DNA from: an uncultured Clostridia bacterium
GTDB taxonomy: Bacteria; Bacillota_A; Clostridia; TANB77; CAG-508
NCBI GenBank assembly: GCA_947594095.1
Contig: CANQEA010000067.1
Coordinates: forward strand, 1-7,063
Direction: 5' to 3'
DNA length: 7,063 bases
The notes under the pieces were generated by a model, which was given only the letters and a program-made list of their open reading frames with translations, was not told where the DNA came from and did not search any database. Shown in pieces: positions 1 to 5,351 of this stretch (positions are counted from its first letter, which is position 1; each line of letters begins with the position of its first letter). Made by a program: the position numbers and the translations under genes.

Positions 1-66
1 AAAATTAGTTACGGGCCAGTAGCATTTTAAATTATAATGAACTGCAACTGAACTGTAACTAATTTT
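1..66. repeat. 12-bp perfect inverted repeat flanking a TATAAT box
   Basis: AAAATTAGTTAC at 1-12 is matched exactly by its reverse complement GTAACTAATTTT at 55-66, leaving 42 bases between the arms. Inside, CAGT (17-20) and ACTG (41-44) can pair, as can CATT (23-26) and AATG (36-39), giving a smaller nested hairpin. The motif AACTG occurs three times at 40-44, 46-50 and 51-55. The left arm starts at the window edge, so the repeat may be longer. It could be the structured end of an upstream transcript, an operator or leader for the signal peptidase gene, or a small invertible segment. The sequence alone does not decide between these. Confidence 0.5.
33..38 (+). promoter_or_regulatory. possible -10 box upstream of the signal peptidase gene
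   Basis: TATAAT at 33-38 is a perfect -10 hexamer, but no acceptable -35 lies 16-18 bases upstream and there is no TGn extension. It is part of the palindrome ATTATAAT, so it reads the same in both directions. In such AT-rich DNA this is a weak call, and transcription of the pair at 90-2420 may instead come from beyond the left edge. Confidence 0.25.
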
Positions 67-89
67 AATTATTTTCTAAGCTAAATTGT

Positions 90-1280
90 ATGAAAGGTTC
101 TGAAATAATAATGAGATATTTAAAAAATAAGAATCTATTACTAATCTTAACAATATACACAATAATAACAATATATATAATTATAAATGATAAATCAATT
201 TACACAAATATAATAAATCCTTTGTTTTGGTTATGTGTAATTATATATCTGCTATGGTATATGAAACATTGCTATATAAGGCTTTCAGGGGATAGAAAAT
301 ATTTAATATACATTATTATCATTTCGTGTATACATGCTATAGTCTACTTTTACCTAGGATTTATTTTTGGATTTTCTAAAAACCCATATAATCATGACAT
401 ACAATCTATATTTCATAATATTATAATACAAGTAATTCCAATAATTGGAGTTGAAATGGCAAGAGGAGTTTTGGTTATTCAAAATAAAAATAATAAACCT
501 GCTTTAATATATATAACAATTGTTTTGATTTTAATAGGTATTAATTATAATGTTTATTCTAACCTATTTGCTGATAAAGAACAATTTTTTAAATATAATT
601 GTAGCAATATATTACCTTCAATTTCATTAGGTATATTATATACCTATTTGACACAAAAAGGTTCTTATATGCTTCCACTTTTTTTTAGACTTTTTAACAG
701 ATTTTTGGTTATACTACTTCCTATTTTGCCAAATATAGATTGGTTTATTACTGGATCTATTTATATACTATCTCCTGTTTTAATTTATATATTATTTAAA
801 TATAAATATACAAAAGAGAAACAAGATATAAGAAAAAAACGTGAAAATTCAAATGTAAAAATTGGATATATAATTACATTGATTTTAGCAATTACGCTTA
901 TCTGTTTTATGTTAGGAGCATTTAAATATGAACCAATTACAATACTTACAAATAGTATGTCTACTACGTTTAACCGTGGAGATGTATTAATTTACCAAAA
1001 ACTAACTGATGACGAATTAAAAAATATACCTTTATATTCCATAATTGTTTACAGTATTGGAGACCAATATATTGCACATAGAGTTGTTTCTATAACAAAA
1101 GAAAATGATACAGTATTTTATCAAACAAAAGGAGACAGTAATAATGTAGCTGACACTCTTTTAGTACTTCCGAATCAAATTAAAGGCGTTTATATATTCC
1201 ATATTAAATATGTAGGGTTTCCGTCAGTTTGGTTGCATGATTATTTTAATTCGGAAAATAAAAATGGCAAAGCAAAATAA
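90..1280 (+). CDS. ER/SipW-type signal peptidase (S26 family) with multi-pass N-terminal domain
   Basis: This is predicted to be a membrane serine protease that removes signal peptides from exported proteins. The C-terminal part (about residues 258-380) carries the S26 landmarks: a membrane anchor at 258-277, the nucleophile in TNSM (Ser289), AHRVV with His330 where bacterial type I enzymes have Lys, and KGDSN with Asp349 followed by Asp355. The Ser-His-Asp pattern is that of archaeal/ER and Bacillus SipW enzymes. SipW itself is about 190 residues, whereas this protein has 396. The extra N-terminal 240 residues contain about eight hydrophobic segments (near 16-33, 44-58, 71-95, 108-128, 137-158, 173-188, 194-212 and 218-237) that I cannot assign to a family. 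Start choice is uncertain: ATG at 90 has no Shine-Dalgarno, while ATG at 111 (residue 8) has GAAAGG at 92-97, at a rather long spacing. The DUF5305 gene follows after 60 bases, probably in one operon. Codon use is strongly biased to ATA and AAT and looks more AT-rich than rpiB and tagO. Confidence 0.82.
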   Translation: MKGSEIIMRYLKNKNLLLILTIYTIITIYIIINDKSIYTNIINPLFWLCVIIYLLWYMKHCYIRLSGDRKYLIYIIIISCIHAIVYFYLGFIFGFSKNPYNHDIQSIFHNIIIQVIPIIGVEMARGVLVIQNKNNKPALIYITIVLILIGINYNVYSNLFADKEQFFKYNCSNILPSISLGILYTYLTQKGSYMLPLFFRLFNRFLVILLPILPNIDWFITGSIYILSPVLIYILFKYKYTKEKQDIRKKRENSNVKIGYIITLILAITLICFMLGAFKYEPITILTNSMSTTFNRGDVLIYQKLTDDELKNIPLYSIIVYSIGDQYIAHRVVSITKENDTVFYQTKGDSNNVADTLLVLPNQIKGVYIFHIKYVGFPSVWLHDYFNSENKNGKAK

Positions 1281-1340
1281 TATAATTTGTTCATTTTACA
1301 GATATAGTATAACGAGGATAAGGAAGGAGAGAGATTATTT

Positions 1341-2420
1341 ATGAAAAAAGAAAATAGAAGAAAAAGATATCGATTCAGAAGCAGGAAAAGTAAAAATAAC
1401 AAAATAAATTATATTACAATTTTTACATTTATAGTTACAATTGTAACAAGTTTTGCATTTCTTAGGTTAGGGATTGACTCGAAAAATAGTATAAAACCAG
1501 ACTATAGCTATTCGGTTCAAAAAAGTAGCCCATATGAGGTTATATTATTACCAAATGATTTTTATGCAGAAAAAATTCTTCCATCTAATCGTTATTATGC
1601 TTCTAAATCAATTGACTCTTTTAATATAAATTTTAAATATAATTTTAAAGGTAGTAGACAAACTAACATAGAATATATTTATGGCATAACAGCTGATTTA
1701 GTTGGAACAGTTGATACAGGCGATGGTCAGAAAAAAGAAGTGTGGGTAAGAAATTATGTTTTACAAGAAAATGAAACAAATTCTAACATTAATACAGATG
1801 AATTTTTAGTTAATAAAAACATCAATATAGATTATAAAAGTTACAACAATCTAGCACGTGCCTATGAAAAAACCTATGGGATAACTATTGAAACAAATTT
1901 AAAAGTACATCTTAATATTTCTTATTTAATTGATTTATCTCAAGATAAAATAGAAGATAACATAGAACTAAACATTCCAATTACAAATACTATAACAAAT
2001 ATAAATGAAGATTACCAAAATGATACAACTAAAGACATCTTTTTAAATAATGAACAATTAAATATTAAGGAAAATGTTTTCTATGTAATTTCAGGATTAT
2101 TTTTACTTGGTGCTATATCTATTGTTATAATAAGAATTATAATAAAAAACAAATCTACTCCTGAAGAAATTTATAATCATAATATTAAACGAATTTTAAA
2201 ATATTACAAAGATTTAATTGTAACTGTTTCTAATGAACCTAATTTATCTAACTTAGAGGTTATGAATATTAATATCTTAGATGATTTAATTGATGTGGCA
2301 GAACAAAATCAAAGTAATATAATCCATTACGAAGCCGTCAAAAATGAAAGAAGTAATTTATACGTTATTGTTGGAAACTATGTATATATTTATGTTGTAA
2401 CAGCATCAGATATAAAATAA
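1341..2420 (+). CDS. DUF5305-family membrane protein
   Basis: The function of this family is unknown. The protein has a very basic cytoplasmic N-terminus (RRKRYRFRSRKSK within the first 20 residues), a membrane segment at about 24-42, an extracytoplasmic region at about 43-245, a second membrane segment at about 246-268 and a cytoplasmic tail of about 90 residues. The family resemblance lies in the outer domain: a YSV..SSPYEVILLPNDFY stretch near 57-75, a beta-rich section with NFKYNFKG-like strands near 96-104, and VWVRNYVL near 134-141. The tail ends with ILDDLIDVAEQNQSNIIHYE (312-331) and a YVIVGNYVYIY strand, also as I recall the family. From memory, DUF5305 genes often sit beside SipW-type signal peptidases in archaea and Firmicutes, as here, which suggests a role in export or assembly of their substrates (inference). 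The start is supported by AAGGAGAG at 1324-1331. It ends at a bidirectional terminator. Confidence 0.75.
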   Translation: MKKENRRKRYRFRSRKSKNNKINYITIFTFIVTIVTSFAFLRLGIDSKNSIKPDYSYSVQKSSPYEVILLPNDFYAEKILPSNRYYASKSIDSFNINFKYNFKGSRQTNIEYIYGITADLVGTVDTGDGQKKEVWVRNYVLQENETNSNINTDEFLVNKNINIDYKSYNNLARAYEKTYGITIETNLKVHLNISYLIDLSQDKIEDNIELNIPITNTITNINEDYQNDTTKDIFLNNEQLNIKENVFYVISGLFLLGAISIVIIRIIIKNKSTPEEIYNHNIKRILKYYKDLIVTVSNEPNLSNLEVMNINILDDLIDVAEQNQSNIIHYEAVKNERSNLYVIVGNYVYIYVVTASDIK

Positions 2421-2456
2421 AAATTCCTAGATAGTTAAACTATTTAGGAATTTTTA
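2418..2456. terminator. bidirectional rho-independent terminator
   Basis: A hairpin pairs 2418-2434 with 2440-2456 around the loop TTAAA (2435-2439). The stem core is AAATTCCTAGATAG against CTATTTAGGAATTT with a single G-U pair, and A/T runs flank it on both sides. The top strand gives TTTTT after the stem and the bottom strand gives TTTTTATTTTA. It lies exactly between two convergent genes (stop codons at 2418-2420 and 2465-2467) and overlaps the stop codon of the DUF5305 gene, so it should serve both transcripts. Confidence 0.85.
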
Positions 2457-2464
2457 CAATATTT

Positions 2465-3040
2465 TTAATTAATAGTGAGATTTTTTATAATTCTATACAC
2501 TTCACCCCAATTTGAAACTTCTTTTAAATTAGATTTTTCAGTAATGTGTTTTCTGTCTAGTAAGTGTAAATATATTGAAAAGATTCCTTGATTTGATAAA
2601 TCTTCACAAATATTATAATAATCATCTATCATTATATTTATATTTTCTGATTTACAAATTTCTGTTTTATCTTTATGACCCCAAAAATATTTGTCAAATT
2701 TAATATTTGCATCTTCTAATTTTTCTTTTGCTATCTTTATACCTATATCTGAAAAACTACCTCTTGCAGTTATAACAATTAATTCATGCCCATCCTTTTT
2801 TAATAAGTCAATAACTTCTTTTGCCCCAGGTATAATATTAAAATCTTTAATATCTACATATTTGTTTAAAAAGTTTTTTAATTCATCATCTGACCAATTG
2901 TATTTGGTTTGAACACGTGGCTCATCTTTTTTTATGATGCTATTTTTATTTAGCTCTACGCAGTCATATAATTCTGCGTAAGTTGCCCAAAACAATTCAG
3001 TATCAAAGACAACGCCATCTAAATCGATTCCTATTTTCAT
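2465..3040 (-). CDS. HAD-family 5'(3')-deoxyribonucleotidase-like phosphatase (NT5C type)
   Basis: This is a predicted cytoplasmic phosphatase acting on (deoxy)nucleoside monophosphates or a similar small substrate. HAD motif I is IDLDGVVFDT, with nucleophile Asp6 and acid/base Asp8. Motif II is ITARG (Thr91), a basic residue for motif III lies in GHKDK (123-125), and motif IV is IMIDD (Asp139, Asp140) for Mg2+ binding. The helical cap between Asp8 and about residue 70 and the total of 191 residues suit the NT5C/YorS-YqfW group, although many members of that group have no proven substrate. The start is well supported: the bottom strand reads GGAGGT then ATG with a spacing of about 7. It is downstream of, and was ancestrally overlapped by, the pseudouridine synthase gene. 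The upstream frameshift now leaves 135 bases between that gene's stop and this start, so translational coupling is probably lost. Confidence 0.82.
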   Translation of the reverse strand: MKIGIDLDGVVFDTELFWATYAELYDCVELNKNSIIKKDEPRVQTKYNWSDDELKNFLNKYVDIKDFNIIPGAKEVIDLLKKDGHELIVITARGSFSDIGIKIAKEKLEDANIKFDKYFWGHKDKTEICKSENINIMIDDYYNICEDLSNQGIFSIYLHLLDRKHITEKSNLKEVSNWGEVYRIIKNLTIN

Positions 3041-3186
3041 TTTTTTACCTCCATTTTTAGAATAAATTCTTTTCCATTTAAATAGTCTAAAATAGAATTA
3101 TTATCAGAAAAATTAAATTTTAAAATATAATTACTAAGAACTTGATACTTTTTTCCGAATTTTTTATTTATTTCATTAATTCCATA
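3037..3186 (-). pseudogene. out-of-frame C-terminal tail of the RluA-family gene
   Basis: The 135 bases between the current stop of the pseudouridine synthase and the nucleotidase start are not empty. Read in the neighbouring frame on the bottom strand they give an open stretch starting YGINEINKKFGKKYQ and ending LDYLNGKEFILKMEVKK, with the TGA stop at 3039-3037. This is the expected C-terminal end of the enzyme: the YG completes the conserved GDRKYG (or GDGKYG), and the following Asn-Lys-Lys-Phe-Gly-Lys-Lys-Tyr-Gln stretch fits clostridial RluA-type proteins as I remember them. The tail adds 49 residues and its stop overlaps the nucleotidase ATG as ATGA. One surplus base just upstream separates it from the main frame. 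Confidence 0.85.
3047..3052 (-). promoter_or_regulatory. ribosome binding site of the nucleotidase gene
   Basis: The bottom strand reads GGAGGT seven bases before the ATG at 3040. It lies inside the original reading frame of the upstream pseudouridine synthase, where it encodes Met-Glu-Val near the C-terminus. This is the usual arrangement for translationally coupled genes, and it fixes the nucleotidase start. Confidence 0.8.
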
Positions 3187-3907
3187 TTTTCCGGTCACCA
3201 ATAATCGGGTAACCTAAGTATGCTAGATGAGCTCTAATTTGATGTGTTTTACCAGTTTCAATTTCAACATCTAAAACACAAGTATTGTCAGCATTTTCTT
3301 TTAAAACAGTATATTTAGTAATTATTTTTTGACATCCTTTTTGAAAAGAATCACGAATAAAAACTTGTGATTTTTTTGAATCTTTAAACAAGTAAGCCTC
3401 ACACTTTTTATGCTTTTCTTTGGGTATGCCATAAACTAATGCTAAATAATGTTTTTCAATCTCATGATTTTTAAATTTATCAAGTAAAATATCTAGAGCT
3501 TTTTGGTTTTTAGCAAAAAGGACAAGACCAGTTGTATTCCTATCTATTCTATGACATGGCATAGGTAGAAATGTAGATGAACTATAATTTTTATGTACAA
3601 TTGTAGTTAAACTATTTTCACCTGTAACCTCTAAATTAACAGGTTTGTTTATAACAAGAATATTTTCGTCTTCATAGATAATATCTAAGGTTATATTATT
3701 TTCTAAAAAAGAATCAGAAATATAAACTAAAATATTATCTCCTTCATGAATAATAACATTTTCAGATACTCTATTACCATTTATTTTAATATCCTTTTTT
3801 CTAAGTGTTTTATAAAACAAATTACTTGATAAATTTGACAATTTGCTTTGTAAAAATGTATTTAATTTTTTTCCATCATATTTCTTTTCAACAACTAAAC
3901 TTTTCAT
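3176..3907 (-). CDS. RluA-family pseudouridine synthase, C-terminally truncated by a frameshift
   Basis: Enzymes of this family isomerise uridine to pseudouridine in rRNA or tRNA. Residues 11-63 (from the start used here) form an S4 RNA-binding domain. The catalytic domain follows, with HRIDRNTTGLVLFAKN (119-134) carrying catalytic Asp122, and GKTHQIRAHLAYLGYPIIGD near the end. Which RNA is modified cannot be told. The frame ends at GDRKIWN after 243 residues, while the neighbouring frame continues with 49 more family-like residues; removing one base restores a protein of about 289 residues. An extra A in the AAAA run (top strand TTTT, 3187-3190) is the likeliest cause, since it would restore GDRKYG. 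The core motifs remain, but the lost tail probably completes the fold. I start at ATG 3907; a TTG at 3943 is open but coincides with the -35 box. There is no Shine-Dalgarno before the ATG. Confidence 0.85.
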   Translation of the reverse strand: MKSLVVEKKYDGKKLNTFLQSKLSNLSSNLFYKTLRKKDIKINGNRVSENVIIHEGDNILVYISDSFLENNITLDIIYEDENILVINKPVNLEVTGENSLTTIVHKNYSSSTFLPMPCHRIDRNTTGLVLFAKNQKALDILLDKFKNHEIEKHYLALVYGIPKEKHKKCEAYLFKDSKKSQVFIRDSFQKGCQKIITKYTVLKENADNTCVLDVEIETGKTHQIRAHLAYLGYPIIGDRKIWN

Positions 3908-3914
3908 ATTTACT

Positions 3915-3943
3915 ATTATATCGCATATTATAAAATAATTCAA
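3915..3943 (-). promoter_or_regulatory. promoter of the pseudouridine synthase-nucleotidase operon
   Basis: On the bottom strand TTGAAT (3943-3938) and a perfect TATAAT (3920-3915) are separated by exactly 17 bases. The -10 box ends only seven bases before the ATG at 3907, so transcription should start at or next to the A of the start codon and give a leaderless message. A second TATAAT at 3932-3927 lacks a good -35 and would give a leader of about a dozen bases, also without a Shine-Dalgarno. Confidence 0.6.
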
Positions 3944-3961
3944 ATTTTTAAGAAAAAACTA

Positions 3962-3990
3962 TTTAAAATAAACTAATAATATGTTATAAT
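3962..3990 (+). promoter_or_regulatory. sortase gene promoter with extended -10
   Basis: TTTAAA (3962-3967, four of six bases as in TTGACA) lies 17 bases before TATAAT (3985-3990), which is preceded by TG at 3982-3983 as an extended -10. The predicted start near 3997 leaves a leader of about 44 bases containing GAAAGGG (4024-4030) and AAAAGG (4031-4036) ahead of the ATG at 4041. It is divergent from, and adjacent to, the promoter of the pseudouridine synthase gene. Confidence 0.6.
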
Positions 3991-4040
3991 AAAATAAGAG
4001 TAGAAATTAAGTGCTAAATTAAAGAAAGGGAAAAGGTAAA

Positions 4041-4778
4041 ATGAACCAAATTCTAATTACACAAAAATTATATGTGACGCCTGAATTGAGAAGAAAAAAG
4101 AAAATTTACAAATTTAACTTTATCTTTTCTATTTTTTTGGTGCTTATTTTAATCTCTTTATGTATTTACGCCGAATATGATAGAAATAGAAGTGAAGAAG
4201 TATCACAAGAAATACTTTCAAGCCTGGGAGATATGTCAAAAGATCAAACAGTTGCAGATAAAGACTTATTAGTTGTAATTTTAAGTGATAACGAAGATGT
4301 AGAAAATAATGTGCCAAATATAAATCAGAATTCAGAGAAAGTGATCCAAACAACAGAATCGGGATATCAATATACAGTTAGTGCATCAATAAATATTCCA
4401 AAAATCGGAGTAAATTATCCAATTTTAGAGGGAGTTACAGATAGTGTAGAAGAAACAGAGGCATTGCTTAAAAATTCACCAGTTAAATTCTGGGGACCAA
4501 ATATAAATGAGGTCGGTAATTACTGTATTGTGGGTCACAATTATAGAAACTCATTGTTTTTTAGTAAAGTGCCAACTTTACAAAGTGGGGATATTATAGA
4601 AATTATAGAATTATCTGGAAAAACTACTACATATAAAGTATATGATAAATACACAGTAGCACCAGATGATGTAAGTTGTACAACACAGCTTACAAATGGA
4701 AGAAAAGAAGTTACATTAATTACTTGTACTAACGATAGTAAACAAAGAGTAGTTGTAAAAACTAGAGAAGTAAAATAA
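4041..4778 (+). CDS. sortase (probably class D-like)
   Basis: This is a predicted membrane-anchored cysteine transpeptidase that cleaves sorting signals of surface proteins and joins them to the wall or to pilin subunits. It has a cytoplasmic basic N-terminus (TPELRRKKKIYKF), one membrane segment at about 26-43, an acidic linker to about residue 110, and a sortase beta-barrel at about 114-245. All catalytic residues are visible: His166 in VGHNY, Cys229 in TLITCTN and Arg236 in QRVVV. The start of the barrel reads INIPKIGVNYPI, as usual for the family. The 245-residue length and TLITCTN motif fit class D best, but class assignment from sequence alone is uncertain. It stands alone between its own promoter and terminator, and no LPxTG-type substrate gene is in the window, so it may be a housekeeping sortase or serve distant genes. 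Confidence 0.87.
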   Translation: MNQILITQKLYVTPELRRKKKIYKFNFIFSIFLVLILISLCIYAEYDRNRSEEVSQEILSSLGDMSKDQTVADKDLLVVILSDNEDVENNVPNINQNSEKVIQTTESGYQYTVSASINIPKIGVNYPILEGVTDSVEETEALLKNSPVKFWGPNINEVGNYCIVGHNYRNSLFFSKVPTLQSGDIIEIIELSGKTTTYKVYDKYTVAPDDVSCTTQLTNGRKEVTLITCTNDSKQRVVVKTREVK

Positions 4779-4825
4779 AAAAGATATGTTTTTGATGAAG
4801 TCAAAAACATATCTTTTTTTATTTT
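4777..4825 (+). terminator. rho-independent terminator after the sortase gene
   Basis: A perfect 19-bp stem pairs 4777-4795 with 4801-4819 around the loop TGAAG, with core AAGATATGTTTTTGA against TCAAAAACATATCTT, and is followed by a T-rich tract (TTTTTTTATTTT). It overlaps the sortase stop codon and separates this gene from the rpiB operon. No gene in the window reads toward it from the other side. Confidence 0.9.
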
Positions 4826-4830
4826 ACCCA

Positions 4831-4859
4831 TTGTATTATTGTGAAAAATATGGTATATT
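4831..4859 (+). promoter_or_regulatory. promoter of the rpiB-tagO-hslO operon
   Basis: TTGTAT (4831-4836) and TATATT (4854-4859) are separated by 17 bases, and TG at 4851-4852 gives an extended -10. The predicted start near 4866 leaves a leader of about 27 bases with GGAGTG at 4880-4885, seven bases before the rpiB ATG. It sits directly behind the sortase terminator, as expected for a new transcription unit. Confidence 0.65.
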
Positions 4860-4892
4860 GTAATAAAATCGAAGGAAATGGAGTGATAATAA

Positions 4893-5339
4893 ATGATAGC
4901 AATAGGTTGTGACCATGGAGGATTTGAATTAAAGGAAGAAATAAAAAAATATTTAGATGAAAAAGATATTGAATATAAAGATTTTGGATGTATGTCAGAA
5001 GAAAGTGTAGACTACCCAAATATTGCAAAAGAAGTAGCAGTAGCTATTCAAAAAAACGAATGTGAAAAAGGAATATTAATTTGTCGTTCAGGAATAGGAA
5101 TGACAATAGTAGCAAACAAATTTAGAGGAATTAGATGTACATTATGTTATAACGAAAGTACAGCAAAATATGCAAAGATGCATAATAACAGCAACATATT
5201 AGCGATGGGTGCAAATGAGCTAACAGTAAATGAAGCAATATGTATTTTAAGAATGTGGCTTGCAACGGAATTTGAAGGCGGAAGACACGAAAATAGATTA
5301 AAAATCATAGAAGAAATAGAAAAGGAAAATATGAAATAG
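4893..5339 (+). CDS. rpiB: ribose-5-phosphate isomerase B
   Basis: The enzyme interconverts ribulose 5-phosphate and ribose 5-phosphate in the non-oxidative pentose phosphate pathway, in the cytoplasm. The RpiB/LacAB pattern is complete: CDHGGF at the N-terminus (Asp7, His8), EESVDYP at 36-42, the catalytic Cys64 in ILICRSGIGM, NKFRGIRC at 75-82, His97-Asn98 in MHNNSN, and the phosphate-binding end TEFEGGRHENR with Arg131 and Arg135. Its 148 residues are the usual length. Most RpiB proteins read CGTGIG or CGSGIG where this one has CRSGIG, so Arg65 replaces a glycine next to the catalytic cysteine; an RpiB-like sugar-phosphate isomerase with another substrate cannot be excluded. The stop codon overlaps the ribosome binding site of the next gene, so the two are tightly linked. 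In many Firmicutes rpiB lies near tagO-type genes, which agrees with this order. Confidence 0.92.
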   Translation: MIAIGCDHGGFELKEEIKKYLDEKDIEYKDFGCMSEESVDYPNIAKEVAVAIQKNECEKGILICRSGIGMTIVANKFRGIRCTLCYNESTAKYAKMHNNSNILAMGANELTVNEAICILRMWLATEFEGGRHENRLKIIEEIEKENMK

Positions 5340-5343
5340 GAGG
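5338..5343 (+). promoter_or_regulatory. ribosome binding site of the tagO-rubredoxin gene
   Basis: AGGAGG at 5338-5343 shares two bases with the rpiB stop codon TAG (5337-5339) and lies eight bases before the ATG at 5352. This near-consensus site fixes the start and suggests that ribosomes finishing rpiB reload directly. Confidence 0.85.
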
Positions 5344-5351
5344 AAGCTTTT

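Noticed and set aside
1287..1313. Separate promoter for the DUF5305 gene (TTGTTC and TATAAC)
   Set aside because: Only three of six bases match in the -35, and the spacing is 15. In such AT-rich sequence this is expected by chance, and the gene is likely read from upstream.
2691..2912. Plus-strand open frame of 73 codons inside the nucleotidase gene
   Set aside because: Antisense to a gene with clear HAD motifs; no ribosome binding site or recognisable product.
3176..3200. Programmed ribosomal frameshift as the explanation for the split RluA frame
   Set aside because: A +1 shift would be needed, but there is only a run of four A, no internal Shine-Dalgarno at a suitable distance and no stop codon at the shift site. 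Mutation or sequencing error is simpler.
3908..3943. TTG start at 3943 giving 12 extra residues to the pseudouridine synthase
   Set aside because: The TTG is part of the -35 box of the best promoter, the extra residues precede the normal family N-terminus, and no Shine-Dalgarno supports it.
4144..5028. Three short minus-strand open frames across the sortase, the terminator and rpiB
   Set aside because: All oppose well-supported genes, one reads through a strong terminator hairpin, and none has recognisable domains.
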